Assembly: GCF_030867095.1 (NCBI RefSeq)
Contig: NC_081833.1
Location: 74,653,395-74,717,394 of the forward strand
Length of the DNA stretch: 64,000 bases
Direction of reading: 5' to 3'
DNA from: Alligator mississippiensis
Lineage: Eukaryota > Chordata > Crocodylia > Alligatoridae
Positions 46,366-58,552 of the stretch are shown here, in pieces. A program made the position numbers and the translations under genes. Position 1 is the stretch's first letter. Every line of letters begins with the position of its first letter. Below the pieces are notes generated by a model. It was given only the letters and a program-made list of their open reading frames with translations. It did no database searches and was not told the DNA's origin.

Positions 46366-48754
46366 GCTACATTTGGCTAGAAAGGGATGAAAACAAAATT
46401 TGCTCTTGGCTGCGGCTTAACAGCGGACATTTCAATCAAGAGCAAATATCCGTCTGCTTTGTGTTGTTTTTTTGAGCGAGATGGATTCTGGGTTTGAAAG
46501 TTTTCTCGTGTTTATTTTCCATGAAAAGGGGGACAAAAAAGCAAAACCAGCTTAAGAAAAGACAATTGGCACAGGCAGATCGTCCTCAGGGATTGTTTAC
46601 AGCAATTCGATCTTTCAGGCGAAATCTATAAACTCCCATTAAGGCTTTGGTCATCATTGCAGATACTTCAACAGCCTGGAAAAAAAATCAGCCTCTCCTC
46701 TGGGCTCCCAGGTAAACAATTCATGTTTTAAAGTGTTTTAACAAGCTGCCCAGCCACATGCCAGTCCAGCAGGCTGGAGAGCTGTGAGATTATCTACCAG
46801 GAAAGATTCTTCCTCAAATGTTTCACTCCATTAAAAAAAATAAATCTTTGAATCATTTGCTTGTTAAATGGATCAACCAACACTAGAGCATCCTAAACTG
46901 AACCCGGGAGCCCTCCACCATGTTGAGCAAAGGAAAGTCCTTGCTCGTCACCTTCCCATTGTCACTGGGAACTTTTGTGATGTTTAATTCTGATAAAATA
47001 TCCCTGCTCCACCTTCCTAGATCCCCGACTTCTGAGGCTGACGCTCTTTTTTTTTTATCGTTTTTCTCTTTGCTCTTTTAGACGCGCTGCAGTTGGCTTC
47101 CCGGATAGCTCTGTACCCCCGAACATGGGAGCTGGAGCTGGAGCAGGTGTCTGGAAATCAGAGAAGCTTTTTTCATTCTTGCGGCTTGCAAACCAAGGGG
47201 TGGGAAGATACCTTTCCTGAAGCTACATCTAAAAATAATGTCATTTTAAACTGTGAACTCTGTCTGAAATTGATTGCAGGCTTTCTGGAGAAGCAGAGAG
47301 AAGCTGGGAGCCCGGCCAGCACCTGCCCAGGCTCCACGAAATATGAAATTAAGGATGTTTTCTCAACTCGTTCCTAAGCCTCTTTGGGGCGGCTTTGTAG
47401 CCTGGCTTTGGCGTGGAGGTGGCTCTCTGCTTGTGGCTTCCAGTCTAGTGGAAAACGGCAGCGGCTTTCCTTGGTGAGGTATTCCTCCCTGCTCCTTCCT
47501 CTTCCCCTTTCTCGGCAATATTTCTTTTGAATCCTATTAAAAAAGCAGAGCTGCTGTCGCTGCTGGGCTCCTACCAGCAAGGTTAGGTCAGCTACTTTAA
47601 ATTAAAAAAAAAAAAAGTTATAAGGCCCTGGGCCGCTGGGTGCCAAACTGCATTTAACAGCAAAACCAGCTGTCAACTTTCCCCCGTGCATGGAGAACGC
47701 TGTCTCTCGCCCTCGCTCACTCTCGCTTGCTGCCTGGCTGATTTAACAGTCACTGTAAATGTCGCTCTTGGAAATTGGGCCCACTACTAATTTATTAATA
47801 TATAAAATTTAATGGTTGGATTTTGGATTCCTTCCTGACCCCCGCATTTCTGCAAGATGAAGCTATCCAGGCACCTCGGGTGACGGCGTCACGGGTTGCT
47901 GGTGTCCCGTCAATAATTTTGGGTCCAGCAGGCTGCTTCTCTCTGGGTTTGTAAATAGCACCCGAAATCGGGGTCGCCTGTTGGTCTTCCTCCCGGCTCC
48001 CTCCAAACCCACCCACGCGACATCCCGCTCAGGTGCGATGGATGGCCACACCACCGGTGACTTGAAACAGCCTTAATTGAAGAGCGAGACGCTTTCATGC
48101 CATCCCCCCTCTGCAGTTTTGCAATTCCCTGCTCTCTGTCTTGCATAACCGCTGTTGTCCAACAACAATTTCATTGCTCTGGATTGCAAACTTATCTGCA
48201 CCTAAGCCCTCTGCTCTGATGGGCTCCTGTTCTCTGGCACAACCATGGATGGGGAGAGGCAAACCCAACGTCTTCGTAGCGGAGAAGGGGGGAGGGACGG
48301 CCAAGAAATGGGGACTGTGAAGCAATTGGAGGAGGAAACATTTTTGGTTTTACTTCCCCTCCTTGCTCTTCGTGCACTGCAATCCCCCCCTGCCCTGTCT
48401 GCCGCTGAACAGGGCTCTGACCCCAGTCGTGCTGGCCAGGTATGTGGTTTCACGGTCTGTTTGCATTGGGAGACTGGAATCCCAAGTCCTCTTTCCCAAT
48501 TCAGCTGTGAAACGCAATCTTGACAAAAATATACCACGGTTATTTTAGGAACAAGAGCCTTGAAGGTAGCAGGAAGAAGAGGGAGGGAAAGAGGGTGGGA
48601 GGGCTGCACTCATTTTGTCTCTCTTACTAATGTCTGTGCTTCTTGTAGAAGTTAATTCTGTAGCAATCTTGGTAATAGCCCTGCGCAGAGTTTGCAAGCA
48701 CCTTGGGAGAGAGATCTGATCTCTTTTAGGAAGTGTCTAGTACGCCTCTGGGTG

Positions 48755-48850
48755 CCGTTAAAATAATAATAATCCATACAATAATAATTTGAGCTTTTCT
48801 GGCACTTCTCTCTGAGGTTCTCCGATAGTAAAAGAAAGGAGTTGAGCCTT
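48755..48850 (-). mobile_element. MIR-like SINE tail, minus orientation
   Basis: 'aataataataatccatacaa' followed by 'gagcttttctggcacttctc' and 'tctgaggttctccga' fits the reversed tail of a MIR-type element ('taataataata', 'gcgcttttcatctgaggatctca'). It may belong with the body at 49155-49250, the A/T-rich stretch 48890-49110 being inserted between. Confidence 0.4.
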
Positions 48851-49154
48851 TTCACAAACTCTTCCCTCTAAAAATCCCTCGAATCAACCTTTTTTTTTTT
48901 TTTTAAATAAATAATTTATTGGACATTTTCTTGTTTTTCCAAGGGAAACCTATAAACTGTTCTTTCCCCAGCTTTCAGTTTTTCATCCCAGATCAGATAA
49001 ATTAGAAAAAAAGGAATATTTCCTAGGGAAAAAAAAATTAAAATACCATTTATTCATTGAAAAAAAAAACGTTTTCCACTGGAATTTTAACCAACTCCGA
49101 TCTCGGTTTACTTTATGAATATTAATCAGTTCGGGATCTCCATGCAGGGGTTAG

Positions 49155-49250
49155 GAATAATTGCTGTTTTACCGACAAAGTAACTTGCCTGAAGCTAGAT
49201 AAGAAGCTGGTGGCAGAATTTAAAGCAGAACATTAGCCGGCCTGAATTGT
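49155..49250 (-). mobile_element. MIR-like SINE body, minus orientation
   Basis: 'ttgctgttttaccgacaaag', 'taacttgcctgaagctagat', 'aagaagctggtggcagaatt' follows the reversed MIR order 'ttttacagatg..', 'taacttgcccaaggtcacac', 'agctggtggcagagcc'. Confidence 0.55.
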
Positions 49251-50077
49251 AGGTTTATACCTTTAATCAGGGGATCCTTTAATCATGCGTTAGCATTATG
49301 CATTACCTGATAATGCCATATTCATTGGGAGGAGAACCTGGATTAAAAGCCAGCTAAGCGAGTGAGTTTTCTCATCAAATTTGGCGTATGTTCATTTTTT
49401 CATGTATAATGTCAGCTTTCTCCGCTTGCCTTGTCGTTCTCCTGGCTCGTACGAACGCTGGGATTGGGTCCAGTGTGTATCAAGGTCAGAGGCTCCCACT
49501 GGGTAGCACAGGTAAGACGTGTTGGTGTCCATACCTAAGAGCGCGCAGGAGAGTGATGTGGCTAACCTCATCTTCAGCCGTCTTTGCCTGGAGCCCATGT
49601 ATAATGTCTCCTAAATACAAGAGCCTCTTTTTTCTTTCTACACAGAGATGCACCTGACAAACAGTTTTCCTGGCCCCAGGCATTGGAGGTGTTTGGATCT
49701 GAGCCTTCGAAATCGTTTCTGCTTTAATCAATGCACAGGGATCAAATCCACAGACACAGGGTAAGTAGAGGGTAAGATTGAATAGAGTGGATAACGACCT
49801 TCCTGCAGAGAAAATACTGGGTAGTAAGGAGCCTTTAATTTAGGGGAGAAAGACGTAACGAGAACCAGCAGCCAGAGAGATGCAAATTAGAAATCAGAAA
49901 GGTTTAAAACGGGCAGGGTAATTATGCACGGGGACACGCTTCTGAGGGACATGGTGGGTTCTCCATTTCTTGACGTCTTCAGTCCAAGACTAGTGATCTT
50001 CGGCAACCATGTGCTGTAATCAAATGCGAGCTATACGACTGGGTAGCTGAGCACGCTTCAAGGGCCTGTGGTGTATG

Positions 50078-50145
50078 GGAAGCTGGACTAGATGATCTAA
50101 TAGTCCCTCCTGGGCATTGCGTGACCCTACAGCTCTAGGGCTGCT
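50078..50145 (+). mobile_element. CR1/L3-type LINE 3' end fragment
   Basis: 'gggaagctggactagatgat' then 'ctaatagtccctcctgggca' matches the CR1-clade 3' end ('ttggactagatgacctcc..ggtcccttcc'). It is more diverged than the other CR1 copies and so is probably older. Confidence 0.65.
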
Positions 50146-51219
50146 CGCGGGCTCCGGGCTGGAGATGTGTACAGCTCAGCATGCGTAGTGCGTGTGTTTA
50201 GCAGGAATGTTTTTTCGTAGCTTATGAAGCTCGAGCAGGTCACATCCTTCACGTTTCAGGTTCAAATGAGGCCAAAATCTCAAAGGAAAACTGTGCTCAA
50301 GTTGCTGAGCAGTTGGCCTGGTTTCAGAGCACAGCCATGTGAAAGCCAGTTTAACGCAGCGAAACCTAAACTCCCTCACCATCCCTTGCCCCGGGGCTGG
50401 ATTCATTAACCACCTCGCCAGTCTCGCTGCGTCCTCCTCTTGCATTTCAGTCTAGGATGCTGCTCGGCTCCGGCCCAATGGCCTGGACAGGAACACGTCC
50501 GGTGCGCATTTCCCTACTGAAAAATATGCTCATATGTGCATCCCACACGTGGCACTTACCAAACAGACTGGGAAAGGAGAGGATGGTTTAGAAAGTGGAA
50601 CTGGGCTCTTTCCCCCAGAAACAGAAGAAGCAGTGCCTTGCAATTTGATCACTGCCTGCTCATATCCTACGTGATGTTTCTAGTTATCCTTTAAAACACA
50701 GGTAAAGGAAGGATAGCTACCGTTCGCAGAACCTTTCATTTGAAACTCAAGCCTGGTCCCGTTCTTGTTCAAGTGAAAAGGAAATGGGCGTACCGAAAAC
50801 CTCACCACTTGGTCGTGCACCTCGAGCCTGACCAGACAGGATCCTGCGGAGGCCTCTTGATACCTCTGACTTTTTGATGCTAGGAAATGCTTTTTGACAC
50901 CAATCCTGATGATTCCAGAGGGGAAAGGCACAAAGTCCAGCTGGGATGATGTATTTCCCAGCCCCAGCTGATCTGCTGCTCTAGGAATGTGGAAGCGGCG
51001 AGGCCGTATTCCCCCTGGATGTAACTGGGTTTGTGTCTCCGACAGTGAGCTGCAAAGTGCCTTTACCAGCCAGACTGGGAGGGGTACTTGGCGCCTTTCA
51101 TCCCCTGCCCTGCTATAAAGGAGGCTCCAGACGCAGCTAAACTGAACCTTTTCTTATGTCTTCAAGGTCCTTTGACTTTGTAGCTCAGTTTCTCCCACTT
51201 CCCAGAGACTTCACCACCA

Positions 51220-51296
51220 TAAGTGGTGACTAGATGACAGTGCAGACCAGCTAAGTGGTGACCAGATGGCAGGACCCAGATGGCAGTGCAGACCCA
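51220..51296 (+). repeat. Short imperfect tandem repeat
   Basis: 'taagtggtgactagatgaca' plus 'gtgcagaccagc' is repeated as 'taagtggtgaccagatggca' plus 'ggaccc', and 'agatggcagtgcagaccca' follows. About two and a half units. Confidence 0.8.
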
Positions 51297-54200
51297 GGTC
51301 AGAAATCTTGGGCACCAATCTCATGCTTTAGCAAATGGCCTTTGACTGATCATTTGTGCCTTGTGATGGCCTTGGCAGCCAGGACTTAGCACGGAGAGAT
51401 GAAAGAAGCTGTGAGATTTTGCCTTTAGGTCCATCTCTTGAAAATGTTACCAGCTGGTTGCGAAGATCTCAGGGGACCTCCCAAAATATGGCATGTAGAC
51501 AGCAGCACATGCCAGTGCTTGCATCAGTGGCACCTGCATAGGCAACTAGTTCAGATTGCGCAGGCACCATGTGGAGGGAGGCCTGGCTTCCTTCTGCATG
51601 GTGCATTTGTCCCTGCTGATGTGCTAAATGATTCCCACACCTGTCCCTGCAGAGCTGTGATGCTGGCAGCAGCAGGCTGCATCTCCCCACCATGCCCCTA
51701 CTAATGCTTCTCCTTTTGTAGGGTTGGCATGCCATGCAGAGCAGCGTAGTCTCCATATCCCAGTCTTTCCTCCAAGATGGCCTGGAGAATGGGGGTCACG
51801 AGTAATGGGGATGATGAAGTTTGTGACCCGTCGTGGATGACGACACCTCTCAATGGGGTGGCCAAGAGGTTGAGTGCCTTTAGCAAAGGCTGTGGCATGA
51901 GGTCTAAGTACACATCCAGTGTGCTTCAATCCCTCAAAGCCCACAACGGGGCTGGAGGAAGAAACTCAGTCCCCTCTGTTTCATACAAGTCTCTCCATCA
52001 GCTCTGAACAGCAGCTGTAAAAGGGGCTGATGCATGGAGCCTGGGTTTGGGAAGTCCTGGTGCTGCGATACCTTTGGGTCGAAATGCTGGTGGTGTCAGG
52101 GAGCGGGCAGTAGCTGCACCAGGGGCACAACCGGGGATGTGGCAGACTTCTGTGCAGATCCCTGCTTGTGGCATAAAGCAAAACGATCTGACTAGTGAAC
52201 TCTGCCTTTGTCAGCAGGTAGTCTGGGAATGGAGGAGGCTTTGAGAAAGACCCTAAGAAATAAAATTCGAGGCAAACCCGAGTGAATAAAAAGGGCTCTA
52301 ATTCTCCATGAACTCCGGTCTCTAAAAGCCCACGATGCAAAGGAGTTTTCTCGTAGCGCAGCGTTAACAAGCAGAGGGCATCTAAGATTTTCCTCTCTCC
52401 TGAAATGCAGCCCTCCCACTTCCTTTCTCTTGTCAGGCTTTGTACCCAAGGGTTTTATTTTTTATTTTGTGGGTGTTTACTAGGCACTTCCAGCAGAAGG
52501 AGGGTTAAGTGCGTGAGAAGGGGGTGGAGAAGGGAATCCCAGCCTGGAACTTGAGACTTTCCAGCTGAGAGAGAACGATTCAGAGATGCAGACGTAATCA
52601 TACAACACTGCAATCAACTCCTGTGTCAAAAGAAGTCAGGAAAAGCACATAAATAACTTCACAGCCACATTTAATGTAGTGCAGGACATATATCAATAAT
52701 GCCACCACTTCCTCCAGGGTGAGTATAGAAAAGCTTCATGTCTAAAATGCTTGCAAATGGTTGAAATACTTTGAACTGGCTCTGTGTGGGCTTCAGAAAC
52801 AGAGGTAGCTTTAAATTTAAGCTCTTTTGGTACCAGATCAAATAGAAACTCTCTTAATGCAAGTTTCAGGTTTCCTTGCAAAGAGTCTCAAGAGCTAACC
52901 TGCGATTGCCTCGAGGAACACAAAGCATAATCTATATTGTTTCCTGCCGTAAATTCAGAGCGCCAAACAAAATGCCAAGAGCTGGAGAGCACGCTCGTTT
53001 AGGAACGCAAATTTGTCTGTGATCGCTTAATCTGCAAGTGCTTCTCCCGCTCCCCCTCCCTGTGTCGAGTCCTCGCAGCGATTGGTTCGATTGGCTCGGG
53101 ATATCTTCCTGCTTTGGCGTGATGAAATGAGCAGCAACAGGTAATCCGTGCATTCGCATTCTCTCTCCCGAAGCTGTCGTGTTACGTGTCCTCAGTGAGA
53201 CGGAAGTAAGCAATGCGTTTTGCTCTGCTGCACGGATTAGCGTGCGATAGCTGCTGCAATCCAGGAGAAGGGCTTGCGGTCCGTTCATTTCTTTCAATGA
53301 GCCAGAGCCTTTTTTAATTATTATTTTTTTTTGTTTTTACTACGAGCGCAATGCAGTAGATGGAAGGAGGGGAGGAACGATGCTAGCTTTCTGTCTGAGT
53401 TTGGACACTTTCTTCTCTGTGAAGTGGACAGGGTTGCTAGGGACAGTGATTTATTGCTTTATTCATACCAGTCTTTATGGAACGTTTTCTGGTAAATATG
53501 GTGGAGTCCATAAGCAATTTCAGGCTGGGCTTTTTTTCTTTTCTTTTCCTGCGTGTGTTTTTTGTGAAATGCCTGTTTCCCATTACAAAACTGGGAGATA
53601 AACTAACATGACAGTCACATTTTCCTAACATAAATTTCTCTCTCTCAAACCGCCTTGGAAACCATAAATTTCAGCCGTGTGTCTCTGTGATCCAGCCGTC
53701 AGAAAGCCACATCCACGCAGGCTGATTTACAAGCCCGCTGTTTCCCTTAGTCAAGTCCTCGCTCTAGGAAAGGATGCCTGCCTAGATTATAAATGAAAAA
53801 CCGGGAGGGAGCGAAGGCTCGAGGAAGAAGGATGTGAAAGAAGGGAGGGGAAGAGAAGGACTCCGGTGATGACGTGTCTCTGCTGATACGACCCAGGTGG
53901 TGGACAGAGATTTTTTTCCTCTCATTTCCAGCCCCCAAGCCTCATCCTTTTGTCTTCCTTTTCCCTGCGGGGATTATTCTTGCCAATAAAGACTTGCCCT
54001 TTTCCTTTTTGAACCCAAAAGCTTGCTTAATAACTATTCTCCAGCCATTTGGGTTGGTCTAATAAAAGATATCAAATTCACCCGAGGAACCTTGTCTGCC
54101 TATGCCCTTTTCCATGCATCCAGCCCAGGTTCTCTTCATCTCGCATCCTGACTAGCGCGTCCTCCTTCGCTCTGGCCTCAGCAAAAGCCACCCTGCCACG

Positions 54201-54396
54201 TTCATAGCCATCCCGCTGAACGGGTCATGTTCCTAATCGAGTCACCCCTCTCTTTGCACCTCTCTGCCAGCCCCGCTCTTCTGCATCGTATCTGCTGTAA
54301 TTTGCTTGCCTTTGCTTCCCTAGACCTTCGTGGGCAATCCCACCATCCTTGGCCTTGGGGTTGGCCTCCATTGCCTAGCAAGCTCCTTGCCCCGGC

Positions 54397-54520
54397 CTGC
54401 GGGGTGAGCGTGGGCAGGTCACTGGGCCTCTGCTTCCTCGTCTGTGAAACGGAGACGATGACACTCGTTCCCCTGGCAAAGCAGTTTGAGTCCTATAATG
54501 GAAAATGCCCTATTGGAAAT
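54397..54520 (+). mobile_element. MIR/CORE-SINE-like element with tail
   Basis: 'gtgggcaggtcactgggcct', 'ctgcttcctcgtctgtgaaa', 'cggagacgatgacactcgtt' and 'gcagtttgagtcctataatg', 'gaaaatgccctattgg' follows the order 'ttgggcaagtcacttcacct', 'cagtttccccatctgtaaaa', 'tggggataatgatactgac', 'gcgctttgagatctactgatgaaaagcgctat' of sauropsid MIR-type elements. Confidence 0.75.
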
Positions 54521-56544
54521 CAATGTTAATTATAGTTTTCATGTCCCTGAGTGATAGGAACTAATTGAGATCAATTTACATAGGAGATGCCCGCCCGTTA
54601 GGGCTGTAAGCTCATCCCCAAGCCGATGCTTGCTGGGGGATGGATCACTGCACACCGGTCTGACCCGGTATGGTAATTTTTCTGCTGGGTTTTCCTCCTT
54701 TTGATCCCTTCAGGCCTTTCTGTAGCAAGTGTTTTTAAAAGCTCCTTCCTTCACCGAGTTGTAAACCTGACGGGATGTTTTGGAACATATGTTAAATGGG
54801 GACAACGTCTCGTCCTCTGCATAATCATGTGTACATTATCCCGGCACAAACCTACAGTGATTCTGCAGCCTCATTAATCGCAAACTAATTTGTGCTGTGA
54901 CTCTTGGCTGTGAGGAGCTTGCTGCAGAGCGGTGACCCCAAGAGTCGGGATTCCCACAGCAAGTGGAAACCCTGGGGGAAATGGTGTTGCCAGGAGCACA
55001 GAGTACAATTATTTTGCACAAGTCATCAGTGCCCTGTCCTGGTCTCGGATAGAAGTGGCCACACGAAGGATTATGTTTAAGGATGCTACAAATGGATGGG
55101 CCAAAGCTAGCTTCTCCTTTCTGGTAGTGACAGCAGCTGTCTTGGCCAACATACCAGGGCTTGGATTGGAGACTTCTCTAGCTAAAAAGCATGAGCTGCT
55201 TTGGTCTAAGGATCTACTGTGGTCCCCATCCTCTGGATTGGGTACCAAGGGAGATCTCCCACACATCACCAGGGCGGCGGGGCTCGAATATGGCTTCTCA
55301 GCTCTCCAGAGGGAGAAAAAACTTCTAGGTTGTTCAGGCAACACCTTGTCTTAAGATGTTGCTTCGGCTGGAGCCGGCCCCGACTGATGCTGCAAACAGA
55401 AACGGCTCTTCTCCGTGGTTTGGGCACTTGTGGTTTGGCAGCCTGGTGCTGCAGTGGCCCAAAGTGGTAGCCAAATTCTCCGTCCTTGACTCTCTCCATG
55501 TGTCCGTGTCCGGCGCATCGGCAAAGAAAGGGACTCTGTTCCTTAAATCCCAAGTTCTTCTAGGTAAGGTGAATCTCAGAGTAGCCAAAAAAGAGCAGAG
55601 CTGTCTCCCTTGCAGGGCTCCTTGCCTCGGTAGGATGCAGACAGGCAGCCTGGCACGAGCATGTGCCCAAAGCAAGAGCTGCTGAGACTCGAGGGCAGTG
55701 TTTGAGCTGTGGGGAGCCTTAAGACATCGGCCTTAGGACAGCCTAGCCAAGAGGTGGGGAGCTTCATTTCGCCGGCGCGTGTTAACTGCCTGGTTTGGAA
55801 ACAAGCTCCCCGGAGGGACGCAGGCTGCACAGCCCGTGTGACTGTTTGGACACGTGTATTGAACTGCTAGGCGGCCACACGTGGCATCAGGCGATTGCTA
55901 GGGGTCAAACCAGACTCAGCGTGACAGGTTGTAGATCCGCGGCTTAGTCCGTCTGCTGCTTGCTGCAGGGTCTTTCTTCCTCCGAGCAGAAGCCCTCCCC
56001 GTTTCTTTCCCGATGCTGTCATCTGATGTATTTACCTTAGGAAACTCCTAGGACAGTTTTGAGCCCTGGGATTTATTGTTGCTCCTGTAGCCCAGTTCTC
56101 CAGCAGGCACTGGCTGCACAAACTCTGGCGGTCCTCCACGGCCTGACTTCTCTGAAATCGCCCAGATTAGCTAGGTCACCAGATCTGTCCAACGGCAACA
56201 AAAGGAAGCTTTTTGCATGAGCTGGGTTATAATTTCACGTTGTTTGCTCTTTTGTTCTGGTTGTTAAACACATGCACGCAGAGGAGGCATCTGAACGGGA
56301 CACGCTTCCCTGCGGGGGCCTGTATGGGAGGGGTTTGCAGTTGGCAAAATGTGCATCTCATGCAGGGCCTGCTTGGGAACTGCGGACAAGAGAAGACTCT
56401 CCCAGCTCTTTCCTCTGCTTCACTGGCAGATTTGGCAGCAATTAAATAACCTAAGACCAGAGAGGAATGGCTCAGGAGGCTCGCCTGGGTGGCTTAGGAG
56501 CTCTCTCAGGCACCTAATGAAATGGTATAGGATTTGGTCCCCGG

Positions 56545-56615
56545 TCTGAAATGGTCTTCGATACCCACGGAGCCCCAGGTTCAAATCTCATCAGGGTATC
56601 TATGTAGGAATGGAG
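56545..56615 (+). repeat. Possible tRNA-derived SINE head
   Basis: 'ccacggagccccaggttcaa' and 'atctcatcagggtatctatg' contains a pol III B-box-like 'aggttcaaatctc'. No convincing A box is visible. Weak. Confidence 0.35.
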
Positions 56616-57110
56616 ATTTACTCTCTGCCATATCATTTGGGTCTTCCAGATTCGGGTCAGATTTAAAGCTGGTATTTAATACACACAAATATGGACCCCG
56701 AAATAAACTTCATTCACTGGGCTTTTGGAGCGGGTGCCATTGAGCACATGCATGGCGAAACAGGAGTTGTACTCATTAACACCAGATTTGAACGTGGGTC
56801 CTCTGGGTGCCTGATATGTGCATATGGCCGGGAGAGGGATTTGCTCAAAATTTCCTGCATCCCAGAGGCTGTCGCGTTTCATACCCGCAAGGTGTATGCA
56901 GTGACAATGTGCAATACCTTTTGGGGTCTTCTGGGGTGAAAGGCATTAAATAGCTATAACATACTGCAATGCAGCTGGCTTGCACCGTGCAGCCAGGAGG
57001 AAGGATATTCTCCTTTCTGAAGCTCGCTGTGCCACCTTACAAGATTTATGCAGTTTGCTGAGGCCTCCTGTTATTCCTGGAAAGACCTCACTGTTGTACA
57101 GATGAAGGAG

Positions 57111-57156
57111 TTCATAGATTCATAGATGTTAGGGTCAGAAGGGACCTCAATGGATC
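57111..57156 (-). mobile_element. CR1 LINE 3' terminal fragment
   Basis: 'ttcatagattcatagatgtt' then 'agggtcagaagggacctcaa' is the reverse complement of a crocodilian-type CR1 end including two copies of the terminal 'gattcatag' repeat. Only about 46 bases, a heavily 5'-truncated insertion. Confidence 0.85.
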
Positions 57157-58509
57157 AGGGGGGTATATAACAAATTAGGGACCTGTTCTCCTAAAGCCTA
57201 CAGTGAAGTCTGGCATAAAACCAAGGCGCCCTGCATCCCTGGCTTCTGCCATAATCACCCACCCATGCGACTTGCTCTGAAATCCCCATCTCCCCTTCTT
57301 GTGCTGGCCCCGATCTCCATGTCTAAAGAGAAATGTGTGCAATTGCACTCAGCCTCCGTTGGTTGCATCGAGCGATCCCGTGCTCTGTTGGCACCGATTG
57401 TGACCTCACAGACGCTCGATTGTGACTTCACTTCACGAACCATCTGGTTATTAAGTTTGGTTATCGCTTGTCGAGTGCTGAAGAGCAGCTCGGTGCTGTC
57501 CTAGGCCGAGTTGTTAACACAGTTTTGGCCCTTTAGACTTGAGGGGAGAGCCGCGGCAAGACAAAACTCAACAGGGGAAGCCAAACATAGGGCTTGCTGT
57601 AGACAGTCACTTCTTTCCCCTTTTTAATCCTTTAACTCCTTTTTCTTGGGGCCTGATGCAATGGCTGAGCCTTTGGGATGAAGGAAAAGAGAGCGAGGGC
57701 TTCCACTTAGACATAAATAATCTTATTAAGCAGCAACGTTGGGAAAGGAGACAAGAAACTATGCGACAACGGAGCTGAAGGTCGGTCAAATTTCTCTTTG
57801 TTTGTGTTTTTGCCTGGCTTTGCAGAGCGCCGTCTCCACAGCCGAATCCACTCGACGGCCTCTGTTATTTAAATAATTCATCTTAGAAACCTCGGTGGAG
57901 TTTGTTTAGATTGTTAATTTCCCCGATGCCTTGGGCCGATGTACGGCGGGACAAAGTGGATGCATTTCATGGCTTAGTCACGCTGAGCAGCGTATCGCAT
58001 TTCATGGTCGGTCATGAATGGAAAATCACATTAAAGCGTGCCTAATAATTATATAGCATGCAAGCGATTGCCTGTGATTACATAGTAGGACATGGATCAA
58101 AGTCGATGTCACTCGGTGATGTGGGTGTTGAGAGGAAAAGGAAATGGATAGTGGGGGTAGGGGGGTGTCAAGAGACCTCGGCTCTACCCCGGCTTTGCTC
58201 ATGCCGCTCTGTCCGACCCATAGCAAGTCCCATTAGGAGCCGGCAAAATCGCATTTCCTTCTGCAACCGTCGCACTTTCGGCTGTTAAAAGTAAGCCCCG
58301 ATCAGTGGAGCGAGCGGAGGTTATCGGAGAGAGACTTGTGTTTCTCCGTGCCAGTGTTCAGTGGCACCCCGCTCCAAAAACCCAGTGAATGAAGTTTATT
58401 TTTTCCTATTTGCTATTCGATGGACCTTGTGAGCAGCCCCGTGCCCATCCTTGTCAAGCGACCAGGAGCAGCTGCAACAATGCTGAAAATTAAGATGCGA
58501 TCAGCCGTT

Positions 58510-58552
58510 CAAAAACTCTCCAAGCCTCGGTTTTTCCATCTGCGATAACCGT
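58510..58552 (+). repeat. MIR-like fragment
   Basis: 'ctccaagcctcggtttttcc' then 'atctgcgataaccgtg' matches the MIR core 'cctcagtttccccatctgtaaaatg'. Very short. Confidence 0.4.
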
